A stretch of DNA of 5,266 nt, from the NCBI GenBank assembly GCA_001771735.1, contig MEUM01000015.1:15529-20794 (forward strand). Reading direction: 5' to 3'. The DNA comes from Caldifarciminota bacterium RBG_13_43_14 (lineage in GTDB: Bacteria; Hydrothermota; Tepidihabitantia; SM23-42). Positions 1 to 5,266 of this stretch are shown piece after piece. Position 1 is the stretch's first letter. Each line of letters begins with the position of its first letter. The translations under genes and the position numbers were made by a program. The notes under the pieces are model-generated. The model saw nothing but the letters and a program-made list of their open reading frames with translations. It did not search any database and was not told the origin of the DNA.

Positions 1-292
1 AAATAGAATTGATATTGAAATTGTCGCGGATCTTTAAAAGGGTCTGGTCGTTTATTGATGTATTTTCGAGATAATTACAAACTTCGATGAGTTTTTCAAT
101 AATATTATCCTCGTATTTGCCTTCGGCAAAGATCGAGTTTTCCTGGCTCAAAGCGATCATGGTCAATAAAGACCCTGCTTCATCTTTTAATAATTCTAGC
201 ATGCGTCTTCGACTGCTAATCACGTTCAAGGTAAGGAATGTTCCCAGGATTAAAAGCAGGATCACGAAAAACAATAAATAGCGCTTGGTCAT
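1..292 (-). CDS. N-terminal part of a membrane-anchored protein, probably a sensor histidine kinase (runs off the left edge)
   Basis: The frame starts at ATG (292-290) and stays open for 97 codons to the window edge. An AGAAGG Shine-Dalgarno lies 7 nt upstream of the ATG, which supports this start. The protein begins MTKRYLL and has one strongly hydrophobic segment at about residues 5-25 (rich in F, L, I and V). A basic SSRRR stretch at 26-30 follows, consistent with a single N-terminal membrane anchor. Residues 31-97 are polar and look helical, with a segment reading LLKDEAGSLLTMIALSQENS. A short TM anchor followed by a helical 'LL.DEA..LL' segment recalls the sensor region of NtrB/AtoS-like two-component kinases. 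No HAMP, HisKA or ATPase motif is inside the window, so that role is inference; other single-pass sensors or methyl-accepting proteins are possible. It is divergent from rtcB. The coding region is certain enough; the function is tentative. Confidence 0.8.
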   Translation of the reverse strand, partial: MTKRYLLFFVILLLILGTFLTLNVISSRRRMLELLKDEAGSLLTMIALSQENSIFAEGKYEDNIIEKLIEVCNYLENTSINDQTLLKIRDNFNINSI

Positions 293-317
293 ATTATAGC
301 CTTCTAGAACCTTGTTT

Positions 318-345
318 ATATTACTCACGGGTATTTCAAAGTCAA
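318..345 (-). promoter_or_regulatory. Candidate promoter for the minus-strand membrane protein
   Basis: On the minus strand TTGACT (345-340, 5/6 match to the -35 consensus) is followed after 16 nt by TAATAT (323-318, 4/6 match). A better -10 match, TATAAA (320-315), has a 19-nt spacer. Either would start transcription close upstream of the AGAAGG ribosome-binding site and ATG at 292. The position fits a divergent promoter, but the spacing and sequence are imperfect, so this is a weak call. Confidence 0.35.
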
Positions 346-394
346 CAACCCATTGTCTTCACGATCTCTCGACAGACTGCCCGAGAATTCCCTT

Positions 395-509
395 TGTCAT
401 TGCGAGCGACCGAAGGTCGTGTGGCAATCTCATTATTTCTCGACATTTTTAAGATTGCTTCGTCGTGCAGTTTACACTGAGCGGAGCGAATGTGCTCCTC
501 GCAATGACA
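395..509. repeat. MITE-like palindromic intergenic repeat with 12-bp terminal inverted repeats
   Basis: TGTCATTGCGAG at 395-406 is matched by its exact reverse complement, CTCGCAATGACA, at 498-509. Smaller palindromes lie inside: CGACC-gaa-GGTCG (407-419), and GCAATCT (424-430) against AGATTGC (452-458). A weak CAC/GTG pair (475-477/492-494) flanks a GAGCGGAGCGAA core. The whole could fold as a stem with two or three arms. An outer inverted match, CCGAGAAT (381-388) against ATTCTCGG (509-516), may extend the element to 381-516, with about six extra bases in the left arm. The TGTCATTGCGAG...GCAATCTC...AGATTGC...CTCGCAATGACA layout is a familiar dispersed, non-coding repeat type in many bacterial genomes. 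It has no ORF of its own and presumably depends on a transposase supplied elsewhere. It lies between divergent promoters, not inside a transcript. Confidence 0.75.
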
Positions 510-531
510 TTCTCGGTCAGCCTATTGACAA

Positions 532-559
532 TTGACATCGTATTTATCGAATGTATACT
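532..559 (+). promoter_or_regulatory. Sigma70-type promoter of the rtcB-uvrC unit
   Basis: TTGACA (532-537, perfect -35) is followed after 16 nt by TATACT (554-559, 5/6 match to TATAAT). Transcription would start near 566, leaving a leader of only about 12 nt that is almost entirely the Shine-Dalgarno (AAGGAG ending at 572) before ATG 578. A second TTGACA (525-530) sits one base upstream as part of a tandem ATTGACA repeat (524-537), but its 23-nt spacing to the -10 makes it unlikely to be the active -35. The promoter begins only about 20 bp beyond the right end of the palindromic repeat. Confidence 0.6.
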
Positions 560-577
560 TGAACTGAAGGAGATAAT

Positions 578-2032
578 ATGAATTGGCATGGCGAATTTAT
601 CAAACTGGACGACAATCGATATAAAATCCCCAAGGAATATAAGAGCGGCATGCTTACCGATGGCATAATATACTCATCTGATGAACTGCTCAACAAAATA
701 AAAGACGACCAGGCACCTGAACAGGTCGCAAATGTTGCTATGTTACCCGGGATCGTCGGTAATTCCCTTGCCATGCCTGATATTCATTGGGGTTATGGCT
801 TCCCGATCGGCGGTGTTGCTGCTTTTGACTCGGAAAATGGAATTATTTCTCCGGGGGGAGTTGGTTATGATATTAATTGCGGGGTTCGCTTACTGCGTAC
901 CGACCTCACTTTCAATGAAATAAAACCCAAGATTGAGGAGCTGGTACGGGCGATGTTCACAAGTGTCCCTTCGGGAGTAGGATCAACCGGCAAGATACGA
1001 ATCGATGAACGTGAAGTAAAGCATGTATTGGTCGAAGGTGCCAATTGGGCGCTTAAACACGGATATGGCTGGAGCAATGATATTGACCATATTGAAGAAA
1101 ATGGAGCTTTAGCCGGTGCTGATCCAGAGGGACTATCCAAACGAGTTTTTGAAAGAGGACGCGCTCAGCTTGGTACGCTCGGTGCTGGTAATCACTTTTT
1201 GGAGATACAGGTAGTCGAAAATATCTATGATCAGGACTCCGCCAAAATATTAGGCATCGATCAAATCAACCAGATCGTGATCATGATACATACCGGATCC
1301 CGGGGGCTCGGCTATCAGATATGCGATGAAAGTGTACGCATGCTCAGGCCGGTTACCCACAAGTATGGTATTGCAGTACCGGATCAACAATTAGCCTGTG
1401 CACCGATCGATTCTCCCGAAGGTAAAAAATATTTCGCGCACATGGCTTGCGCGGCCAATTACGCATGGGCAAACCGCCAGTGCATTATGCATTGGGTCAG
1501 GGAATCTTTTGAAAAAGTGCTTGGCAAAAGCGCCGAGAATCTTGGCCTGTACTTGATATATGATGTCGCCCATAACATCGCTAAGTTTGAAGAATATGAA
1601 GTCTCGGGCAAGATCAAAAAATTATGTGTGCACCGCAAAGGTGCTACCCGAGCATTCCCGCCGGGGCATCCAGATATACCTTCCGACTATCAAGCGATCG
1701 GCCAGCCAGTCCTAATCCCAGGCGATATGGGGTCTTATTCCTATTTATTATTGGGTACCGACCGAGCCCTGAAAGAAACCTTCGGATCAACCTGCCATGG
1801 CGCCGGACGACAACTATCAAGGACCAAAGCACTGGAACGTACTAAAGGAAGACATATCGCCAGCGAACTCGCCGCCAGAGGTATCTTTGTACTTTCGGCC
1901 AGCAGTGAGGTATTGAGGGAAGAAGTACCTGAAGCCTACAAAAACGTTGACCAGGTCGTCGATGCGGTTACTCGGGCCGGGATATCACGTAAGATCGTCC
2001 GGATGAGACCAGTCGGTGTTGTAAAGGGGTAG
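578..2032 (+). CDS. rtcB: RtcB, GTP-dependent RNA ligase (3'-phosphate/2',3'-cyclic phosphate to 5'-OH)
   Basis: This 484-aa protein is a full-length RtcB. The family seals RNA ends bearing 3'-phosphate or 2',3'-cyclic phosphate to 5'-OH ends in the cytoplasm, using GTP and Mn2+ through a GMP-histidine intermediate; it acts in tRNA splicing or RNA repair. The metal and catalytic motifs are present in order: MPDIHWGYGFPIGG (66-79), GGVGYDINCGVR (93-104; metal ligands D98 and C101), GAGNHFLE (202-209; N205, H206), IHTGSRGLG (237-245; H238), YDVAHN (328-333; H332), HRKGATRAFPPGH (352-364) and CHGAGRQLSR (406-415; H407, the expected guanylylated histidine). The length matches archaeal and bacterial RtcB, and there is no intein. 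The start has AAGGAG at 567-572, 5 nt from the ATG. It is the first gene of a unit with uvrC. The usual partner archease is not in the window, and neither RtcA nor RtcR is seen. Confidence 0.97.
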   Translation: MNWHGEFIKLDDNRYKIPKEYKSGMLTDGIIYSSDELLNKIKDDQAPEQVANVAMLPGIVGNSLAMPDIHWGYGFPIGGVAAFDSENGIISPGGVGYDINCGVRLLRTDLTFNEIKPKIEELVRAMFTSVPSGVGSTGKIRIDEREVKHVLVEGANWALKHGYGWSNDIDHIEENGALAGADPEGLSKRVFERGRAQLGTLGAGNHFLEIQVVENIYDQDSAKILGIDQINQIVIMIHTGSRGLGYQICDESVRMLRPVTHKYGIAVPDQQLACAPIDSPEGKKYFAHMACAANYAWANRQCIMHWVRESFEKVLGKSAENLGLYLIYDVAHNIAKFEEYEVSGKIKKLCVHRKGATRAFPPGHPDIPSDYQAIGQPVLIPGDMGSYSYLLLGTDRALKETFGSTCHGAGRQLSRTKALERTKGRHIASELAARGIFVLSASSEVLREEVPEAYKNVDQVVDAVTRAGISRKIVRMRPVGVVKG

Positions 2033-2041
2033 TCGTATTGA

Positions 2042-3820
2042 ATGTTTCAAAAACAAATAAGAGATAAAATTTTACAAGCACCCAATCTCCCCGGGGTATA
2101 TCTTTTCAGGGATAACCGTAACCGAGCAATATATATAGGCAAAGCGCTTGATCTAAAAAAAAGACTGTTGTCATATATGAATCGAGCCGAATCACGCAGC
2201 CAAATTATCGTTCAAGCCGCAAGCGATCTCGAAGTGATCATAACCGGCAGCGATACTGAAGCACTAACTCTTGAGGAATCGCTGATCAAATTAAATAAAC
2301 CTAAATTCAACGTTCGACTTAAAGATGATAAAAAATTCCCTTATCTTAAAATTACCATTCAAGAAAGGTTCCCGCGCCTCTTTTTCACCCGCGATTTAAA
2401 GCCAGATGGATCATTGATATTCGGGCCCTATACGAATGCACGTTCACTCCGACAGACCCGGGACGCAATATGCCGTATTTTTAAAATTGCATCTTGCCGT
2501 AAAGATCTCTCAAAGATATACGAACGACCTTGCTTGGAGCACTCGATGAATCGTTGCTGCGCTCCATGTGCACAGCTGATTAGCCCCGACGATTACAATA
2601 AGCTCATGAATAAGGTGATTGCCTTCCTTAAGGGTCGATCAGATGAAATCGAAGCCGAGCTCGAAAAATTAATGTGGATGTTTGCCGATCAAGAAAAATT
2701 CGAAGCGGCATCAACTGTACGGGATCAGCTAATCGCGATCCGCAGAATGTCTCAGCGTCAGATCATAGTTACCAATAAAAGCATGGACCAGGATATCATC
2801 GGCATTTACCAAACTGCAAAGCGCTGTGCCGCCTGCTTGCTGCGCGTCAGAGAAAACCGCCTGGTCTCTAAAGAGATTTTCGATCTGACCATATCGTCAT
2901 CGACCCGGAAGCCCGAGATCATATCAAATTTCATTCGCTTGATCTACACTCATGTTTCTTTTATTCCGGCACGTATTATCGTTCCGGTACTGCCCGATGA
3001 TCTTGATATTCAAGAGAGATGGTTTGTAGTAAAGAACTTAAAAGTAAAGATCAATACCGCGAAAACTTCTGATCAAAAAAGGCTTATAGGTATGGCCGAA
3101 AGGAATGCACTCAATGAATTGTCCGCAAGAATGCTCAGACGCAGTGCCCCCCGGGTGATAATGGAATTACAACAAGCTTTAAGAATGAATAATCCGCCTC
3201 GATGGATCGAGGCGTTTGATGTTTCAAATCTAAAAGAAAAATATGCGGTTGGTGCTTCGGTTGCTTTTCAGAATGGCAAACCCATTAAACAACGTTACCG
3301 CCGCTATCGTATCAAGCGTGTTCATGGCCAAAATGATTTTGCGATGATCAAAGAGATAATTTCTCGCCGAATAAAGGACCTGATCCAGGAAAAGGAATTA
3401 CCTGATCTATTGCTTATTGACGGCGGTAAAGGACAACTATCAAGCGCGCTCCAGGCAATTGCCGATATCAAAATTAATATCCCGGTATATGCCAGTGCAA
3501 AACGCAGTAATATGCTTTTCAACCCGCAAGGAGAGGTTGTCTCATTGTCGGTCAATTCACGGGAATTCTTTTTACTGCGACGCATCCAGGAAGAAGCGCA
3601 TCGTTTTGCAATAACCTACCATCGAAATGTAAGAAGTAAATCGCTTCTGAAATCCGACCTCGCAATGATTCCCGGAATAGGGTACAAAAGACGTATTGTC
3701 CTGTTAAGGTATTTTGGTAGCCTGGAAGAAATAAAGAAGGCATCCGAAGAAACGTTAACCCAGGTCCCGGGTATTGGTAAGCGGACGGCCGAGATCATAT
3801 ATTGCTCATTACATCAGTAA
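2042..3820 (+). CDS. uvrC: UvrC, excinuclease ABC subunit C
   Basis: This 592-aa protein is the dual-incision nuclease of nucleotide excision repair, acting with UvrA and UvrB on both sides of bulky DNA lesions in the cytoplasm. All domains are present. The GIY-YIG nuclease (about 14-95) has GVY (18-20), YIG (31-33), R41 and the metal-binding E78 for the 3' cut. The cysteines C152-x11-C164-x7-C172-x3-C176 match the [4Fe-4S] cluster spacing of UvrC. A UVR helical hairpin (about 202-237) contacts UvrB. The RNase H-like 5' nuclease begins WIEAFDVSN (388-396), with acidic residues D393, D432 and D460 (LLLIDGGKGQL) and H520 (QEEAH) at the catalytic positions. Two helix-hairpin-helix motifs (IPGIG 543-547, VPGIG 575-579) bind DNA. 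The size is near E. coli UvrC (610 aa). An in-frame TGA at 2039-2041 abuts the ATG, so this is the earliest possible start; AAAGGGG lies about 12 nt upstream, inside the rtcB 3' end. It is only 9 nt after rtcB and almost certainly co-transcribed. Confidence 0.97.
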   Translation: MFQKQIRDKILQAPNLPGVYLFRDNRNRAIYIGKALDLKKRLLSYMNRAESRSQIIVQAASDLEVIITGSDTEALTLEESLIKLNKPKFNVRLKDDKKFPYLKITIQERFPRLFFTRDLKPDGSLIFGPYTNARSLRQTRDAICRIFKIASCRKDLSKIYERPCLEHSMNRCCAPCAQLISPDDYNKLMNKVIAFLKGRSDEIEAELEKLMWMFADQEKFEAASTVRDQLIAIRRMSQRQIIVTNKSMDQDIIGIYQTAKRCAACLLRVRENRLVSKEIFDLTISSSTRKPEIISNFIRLIYTHVSFIPARIIVPVLPDDLDIQERWFVVKNLKVKINTAKTSDQKRLIGMAERNALNELSARMLRRSAPRVIMELQQALRMNNPPRWIEAFDVSNLKEKYAVGASVAFQNGKPIKQRYRRYRIKRVHGQNDFAMIKEIISRRIKDLIQEKELPDLLLIDGGKGQLSSALQAIADIKINIPVYASAKRSNMLFNPQGEVVSLSVNSREFFLLRRIQEEAHRFAITYHRNVRSKSLLKSDLAMIPGIGYKRRIVLLRYFGSLEEIKKASEETLTQVPGIGKRTAEIIYCSLHQ

Positions 3821-3853
3821 ATCCCGTTAGAGAACTCCGTCCTCTAACGGGAT
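3821..3853. terminator. Hairpin terminator between convergent uvrC and the CBS gene, probably bidirectional
   Basis: ATCCCGTTAGAG (3821-3832) and CTCTAACGGGAT (3842-3853) form a perfect 12-bp stem with a 9-nt loop, starting directly after the uvrC stop codon. On the plus strand AAAATTTTA follows, so the T-run sits 4 nt off the stem. On the minus strand ATTTAC follows, a short T-run. The position between two convergent transcription units fits a shared terminator. A second, weaker AT-rich inverted repeat (ACAAAATT 3876-3883 / AATTTTGT 3889-3896) overlaps the stop of the minus-strand gene. Confidence 0.8.
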
Positions 3854-3895
3854 AAAATTTTATGATAACCGAGATACAAAATTACCCAAATTTTG

Positions 3896-4633
3896 TTATT
3901 GAATTTTAACTTTGACCGTACTAATCTTCCGGCGAGTTCCCTCTACTACTGAAAATATAAGATTCTTGTATTGAAGTTGTTCTCCCACCCTGGGGATACG
4001 ATCCGCCTTTTTCAATAGAAAACCGTTTAATGTTGTAACATCGTCTTCATCGATCATAATGTTGAAGTAGTCGGCAAAATCTTCCAGTTCAATGCGTGTA
4101 TTAACAAGATATTCGTTCTCAGTAAGCTCCTGTATGAACGGTTTCTTTTTCTTGTCAAACTCATCCTCGATATCGCCAACGATCTCCTCGATGATGTCTT
4201 CGATCGTAACCAGACCCGAAACACTACCGAATTCATCTATTACTATCCCCATCGAAATCATTAATTTTTGCATTTCAAAAAAAACATCTGATGTTTTACG
4301 ATCCTCATAAATAAAATATGGAAAGCGCACGAACTCGACCGCCGGGTACGACAAATATTCATCGGTAAGGGGAATTACATCTTTAACGAATAAAACACCA
4401 ACAATCTGATCTGGCTCGCCTAAATATACTGGGTATCTCGAGAATCGGTGCTCGCGATACGCATTAAAAAACTCACCCATTGTCCGATCATGCCTTATTG
4501 CCGTGATTTCGCCTAATGGAATCATGATCTTATTGATCGCTCGTTCTTTCAAGCGCAATAGCTCAATGATCATCTGTTTTTCGGCTTTGCTCGCCTTGTT
4601 CAGATCAATGGTTCTTTTTCTGGTCAAACTCAT
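3896..4633 (-). CDS. CBS-pair / CorC_HlyC domain protein, downstream (complete) copy with a start rebuilt by tandem duplication
   Basis: From the ATG at 4633-4631 this reads 245 aa (MSLTRKRTIDL...). That is the ancestral 243-aa protein with two extra N-terminal residues, because the old ATG has become TTG (4627-4625). In ancestral numbering, CBS 1 covers about 34-85 (IMIPLGEITAI ... RYPVYLGEPDQIVGVLFVKD). CBS 2 covers about 97-150 (MGIVIDEFGSVSGLVTIEDIIEEIVG), followed by the family hallmark GDIEDEFD (151-158). A C-terminal CorC_HlyC domain spans about 163-243 (NGFLLKKADRIPRVGEQ). Proteins of the CorC/CNNM/HlyC family take part in Mg2+/Co2+ handling, and their CBS pairs bind adenine nucleotides. 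Most carry an N-terminal DUF21 membrane domain, absent here; E. coli CorC also lacks it. GAGG lies 6 nt before the TTG and abuts the ATG. The frame stays open upstream to an ATG at 4705, but that extension is an out-of-frame reading of CBS 2 sequence and is unlikely to be real. The first 23 nt overlap the end of the upstream copy's ORF plus its stop. Confidence 0.8.
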   Translation of the reverse strand: MSLTRKRTIDLNKASKAEKQMIIELLRLKERAINKIMIPLGEITAIRHDRTMGEFFNAYREHRFSRYPVYLGEPDQIVGVLFVKDVIPLTDEYLSYPAVEFVRFPYFIYEDRKTSDVFFEMQKLMISMGIVIDEFGSVSGLVTIEDIIEEIVGDIEDEFDKKKKPFIQELTENEYLVNTRIELEDFADYFNIMIDEDDVTTLNGFLLKKADRIPRVGEQLQYKNLIFSVVEGTRRKISTVKVKIQ

Positions 4634-5091
4634 CCTCGATATCGCCAACGATCTCCTCGATGATGTCTTCGATCGTAACCAGACCCGAAACACTACCGAA
4701 TTCATCTATTACTATCCCCATCGAAATCATTAATTTTTGCATTTCAAAAAAAACATCTGATGTTTTACGATCCTCATAAATAAAATATGGAAAGCGCACG
4801 AACTCGACCGCCGGGTACGACAAATATTCATCGGTAAGGGGAATTACATCTTTAACGAATAAAACACCAACAATCTGATCTGGCTCGCCTAAATATACTG
4901 GGTATCTCGAGAATCGGTGCTCGCGATACGCATTAAAAAACTCACCCATTGTCCGATCATGCCTTATTGCCGTGATTTCGCCTAATGGAATCATGATCTT
5001 ATTGATCGCTCGTTCTTTCAAGCGCAATAGCTCAATGATCATCTGTTTTTCGGCTTTGCTCGCCTTGTTCAGATCAATGGTTCTTTTTCTG
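4154..5091. repeat. Perfect tandem direct duplication, two units of 469 bp
   Basis: Unit 1 is 4154-4622 and unit 2 is 4623-5091; GTCA at 5092-5095 closes the second unit. The offset is 469 at both ends and at every point compared, with no mismatch or indel seen by eye. Identity stops at 4153/4622 (T versus G) on one side and at 4627/5096 (A versus T) on the other. All three boundaries carry TTCTTTTTCT-[T/G]-GTCA (4143-4157, 4612-4626, 5081-5095). The middle copy combines the right-end G with the left-end flank, as expected if the crossover fell in GTCA. The unit covers the start codon to about codon 156 of the CBS/CorC gene on the minus strand. Its length is 3n+1, so it shifts the reading frame. 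Confidence 0.95.
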
Positions 5092-5096
5092 GTCAT
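4605..5096 (-). CDS. CBS-pair protein, upstream copy truncated by the out-of-frame duplication
   Basis: This starts at ATG (5096-5094), directly after an in-frame TAA (5099-5097), so no longer N-terminus is possible. Residues 1-158 are identical to the ancestral protein: an N-terminal helical part (MTRKRTIDLNKASKAEKQ), both CBS domains and the GDIEDEFD hallmark. At the duplication junction the frame changes and only QKKNH is added before TGA, giving 163 aa with no CorC_HlyC domain. This was presumably the original start of the intact gene, now a truncated product or a remnant. No clear Shine-Dalgarno is seen in the 30 nt between it and the upstream gene's stop. A CBS pair alone could fold and dimerise, so a functional or interfering product cannot be excluded. 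Its stop lies just past the start of the downstream copy, so translational coupling is possible. Confidence 0.75.
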   Translation of the reverse strand: MTRKRTIDLNKASKAEKQMIIELLRLKERAINKIMIPLGEITAIRHDRTMGEFFNAYREHRFSRYPVYLGEPDQIVGVLFVKDVIPLTDEYLSYPAVEFVRFPYFIYEDRKTSDVFFEMQKLMISMGIVIDEFGSVSGLVTIEDIIEEIVGDIEDEFDQKKNH

Positions 5097-5126
5097 TTAA
5101 TAGCTATGAAACTTTAAAAACAGCTG

Positions 5127-5266
5127 CTATTTATCGATGGAGAAATCACCGAACTTTTCCGGCTTGGTTTCGCGCAGTTTGCGTTTGAGTTCCGATACAT
5201 TCGTATCACCCTGTAGAACCACACCATTATTATCAAGGACCTTGTTTTCCACCAAAATTTGGCAGT
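5127..5266 (-). CDS. C-terminal 45 codons of an unrecognised protein (runs off the right edge)
   Basis: The frame is open from the window edge to TAG (5129-5127). It encodes a polar, lysine-rich tail that begins CQILVENKVLDNNG, continues with VVLQGDTNVSELKRKLRE and ends KPEKFGDFSIDK. I do not recognise the family. The short hydrophobic/polar alternation followed by a probable amphipathic helix (SELKRKLRE) is all that can be seen, with no membrane segment or catalytic motif. It lies 30 nt upstream of the truncated CBS ORF in the same direction, so the two are probably co-transcribed. It shows no similarity to the CorC_HlyC tail, so it is not a further copy of that gene. The coding call rests on the clean frame and the spacing. 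Confidence 0.6.
   Translation of the reverse strand, partial: CQILVENKVLDNNGVVLQGDTNVSELKRKLRETKPEKFGDFSIDK

Noticed and set aside
238..535. Small plus-strand ORFs across the intergenic region
   Set aside because: They run through the palindromic repeat and the antisense of the membrane protein, have no ribosome-binding sites and show no recognisable sequence; open frames there are incidental.
578..2032. Intein or insertion in RtcB
   Set aside because: Some archaeal RtcB proteins carry an intein, but all motifs here are contiguous at normal spacing in a 484-aa protein.
3876..3896. AT-rich hairpin ACAAAATT/AATTTTGT as a dedicated terminator of the CBS gene
   Set aside because: The stem is 8 bp with only two G-C type pairs at most, overlaps the stop codon and lacks a following T-run on the minus strand; the GC-richer hairpin at 3821-3853 is the better terminator.
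3896..4705. A longer 269-aa version of the downstream CBS gene starting at ATG 4705
   Set aside because: The first 24 residues are an out-of-frame reading of CBS 2 coding sequence and have no family resemblance. The same out-of-frame start also occurs in copy 1 (4236), where it leads only to a 60-aa nonsense frame. The ATG at 4633 or TTG at 4627 fits the family start.
4154..5095. CRISPR array or satellite interpretation of the direct repeats
   Set aside because: There are only two adjacent units of 469 bp with no spacers, and the unit is protein-coding sequence; it is a gene-internal duplication.
3896..5096. Two ancient paralogous CBS genes side by side
   Set aside because: The copies match at the nucleotide level with a constant 469-bp offset and share breakpoints at a short homology, which points to a recent internal duplication (or assembly effect), not old paralogues.

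Overview
The window looks like ordinary bacterial chromosome, moderately AT-rich, with Shine-Dalgarno-type starts and short intergenic gaps. RtcB and UvrC are both clear and full length. A divergently placed membrane protein (probably a sensor kinase) and a CBS/CorC-type protein are also present. The sequence does not fix the taxon. The style would suit an uncultivated candidate-phylum bacterium assembled from a metagenome, but that is inference.

Layout. (1) Positions 1-292, minus strand: N-terminal part of a membrane-anchored protein running off the left edge. (2) Positions 293-577: divergent intergenic region with a MITE-like palindromic repeat (about 395-509, perhaps 381-516). A good sigma70-type promoter for rtcB lies to its right and a weaker candidate for the minus-strand gene to its left. 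(3) Positions 578-3820, plus strand: a two-gene unit, rtcB (RNA 3'-phosphate/5'-OH ligase) and uvrC (nucleotide-excision-repair nuclease), 9 nt apart. It ends at a strong 12-bp hairpin at 3821-3853 that separates it from convergent genes. (4) Positions 3896-5096, minus strand: a CBS-pair/CorC_HlyC gene carrying an internal, perfect, out-of-frame tandem duplication with a 469-bp period. (5) Positions 5127-5266, minus strand: the last 45 codons of an unrecognised gene, 30 nt upstream of the CBS gene and probably co-transcribed with it.

The most notable feature is the tandem duplication. Its breakpoints lie in a 15-bp imperfect homology shared by the start-codon region and a site about 156 codons into the same gene. 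Because 469 is not a multiple of three, the 5' copy is now a truncated 163-aa CBS-only ORF ending in five new residues. The junction also supplies a new in-frame ATG two codons upstream of the old start position, so the downstream copy can still encode the complete protein (245 aa). The copies match at every base I compared, so the event is very recent, kept identical by recombination, or an assembly artefact. Tandem duplications of this kind can in principle revert by homologous recombination. I saw no CRISPR array, transposase, tRNA or rRNA. Apart from the duplication, I found no convincing sign of a new multi-gene system.
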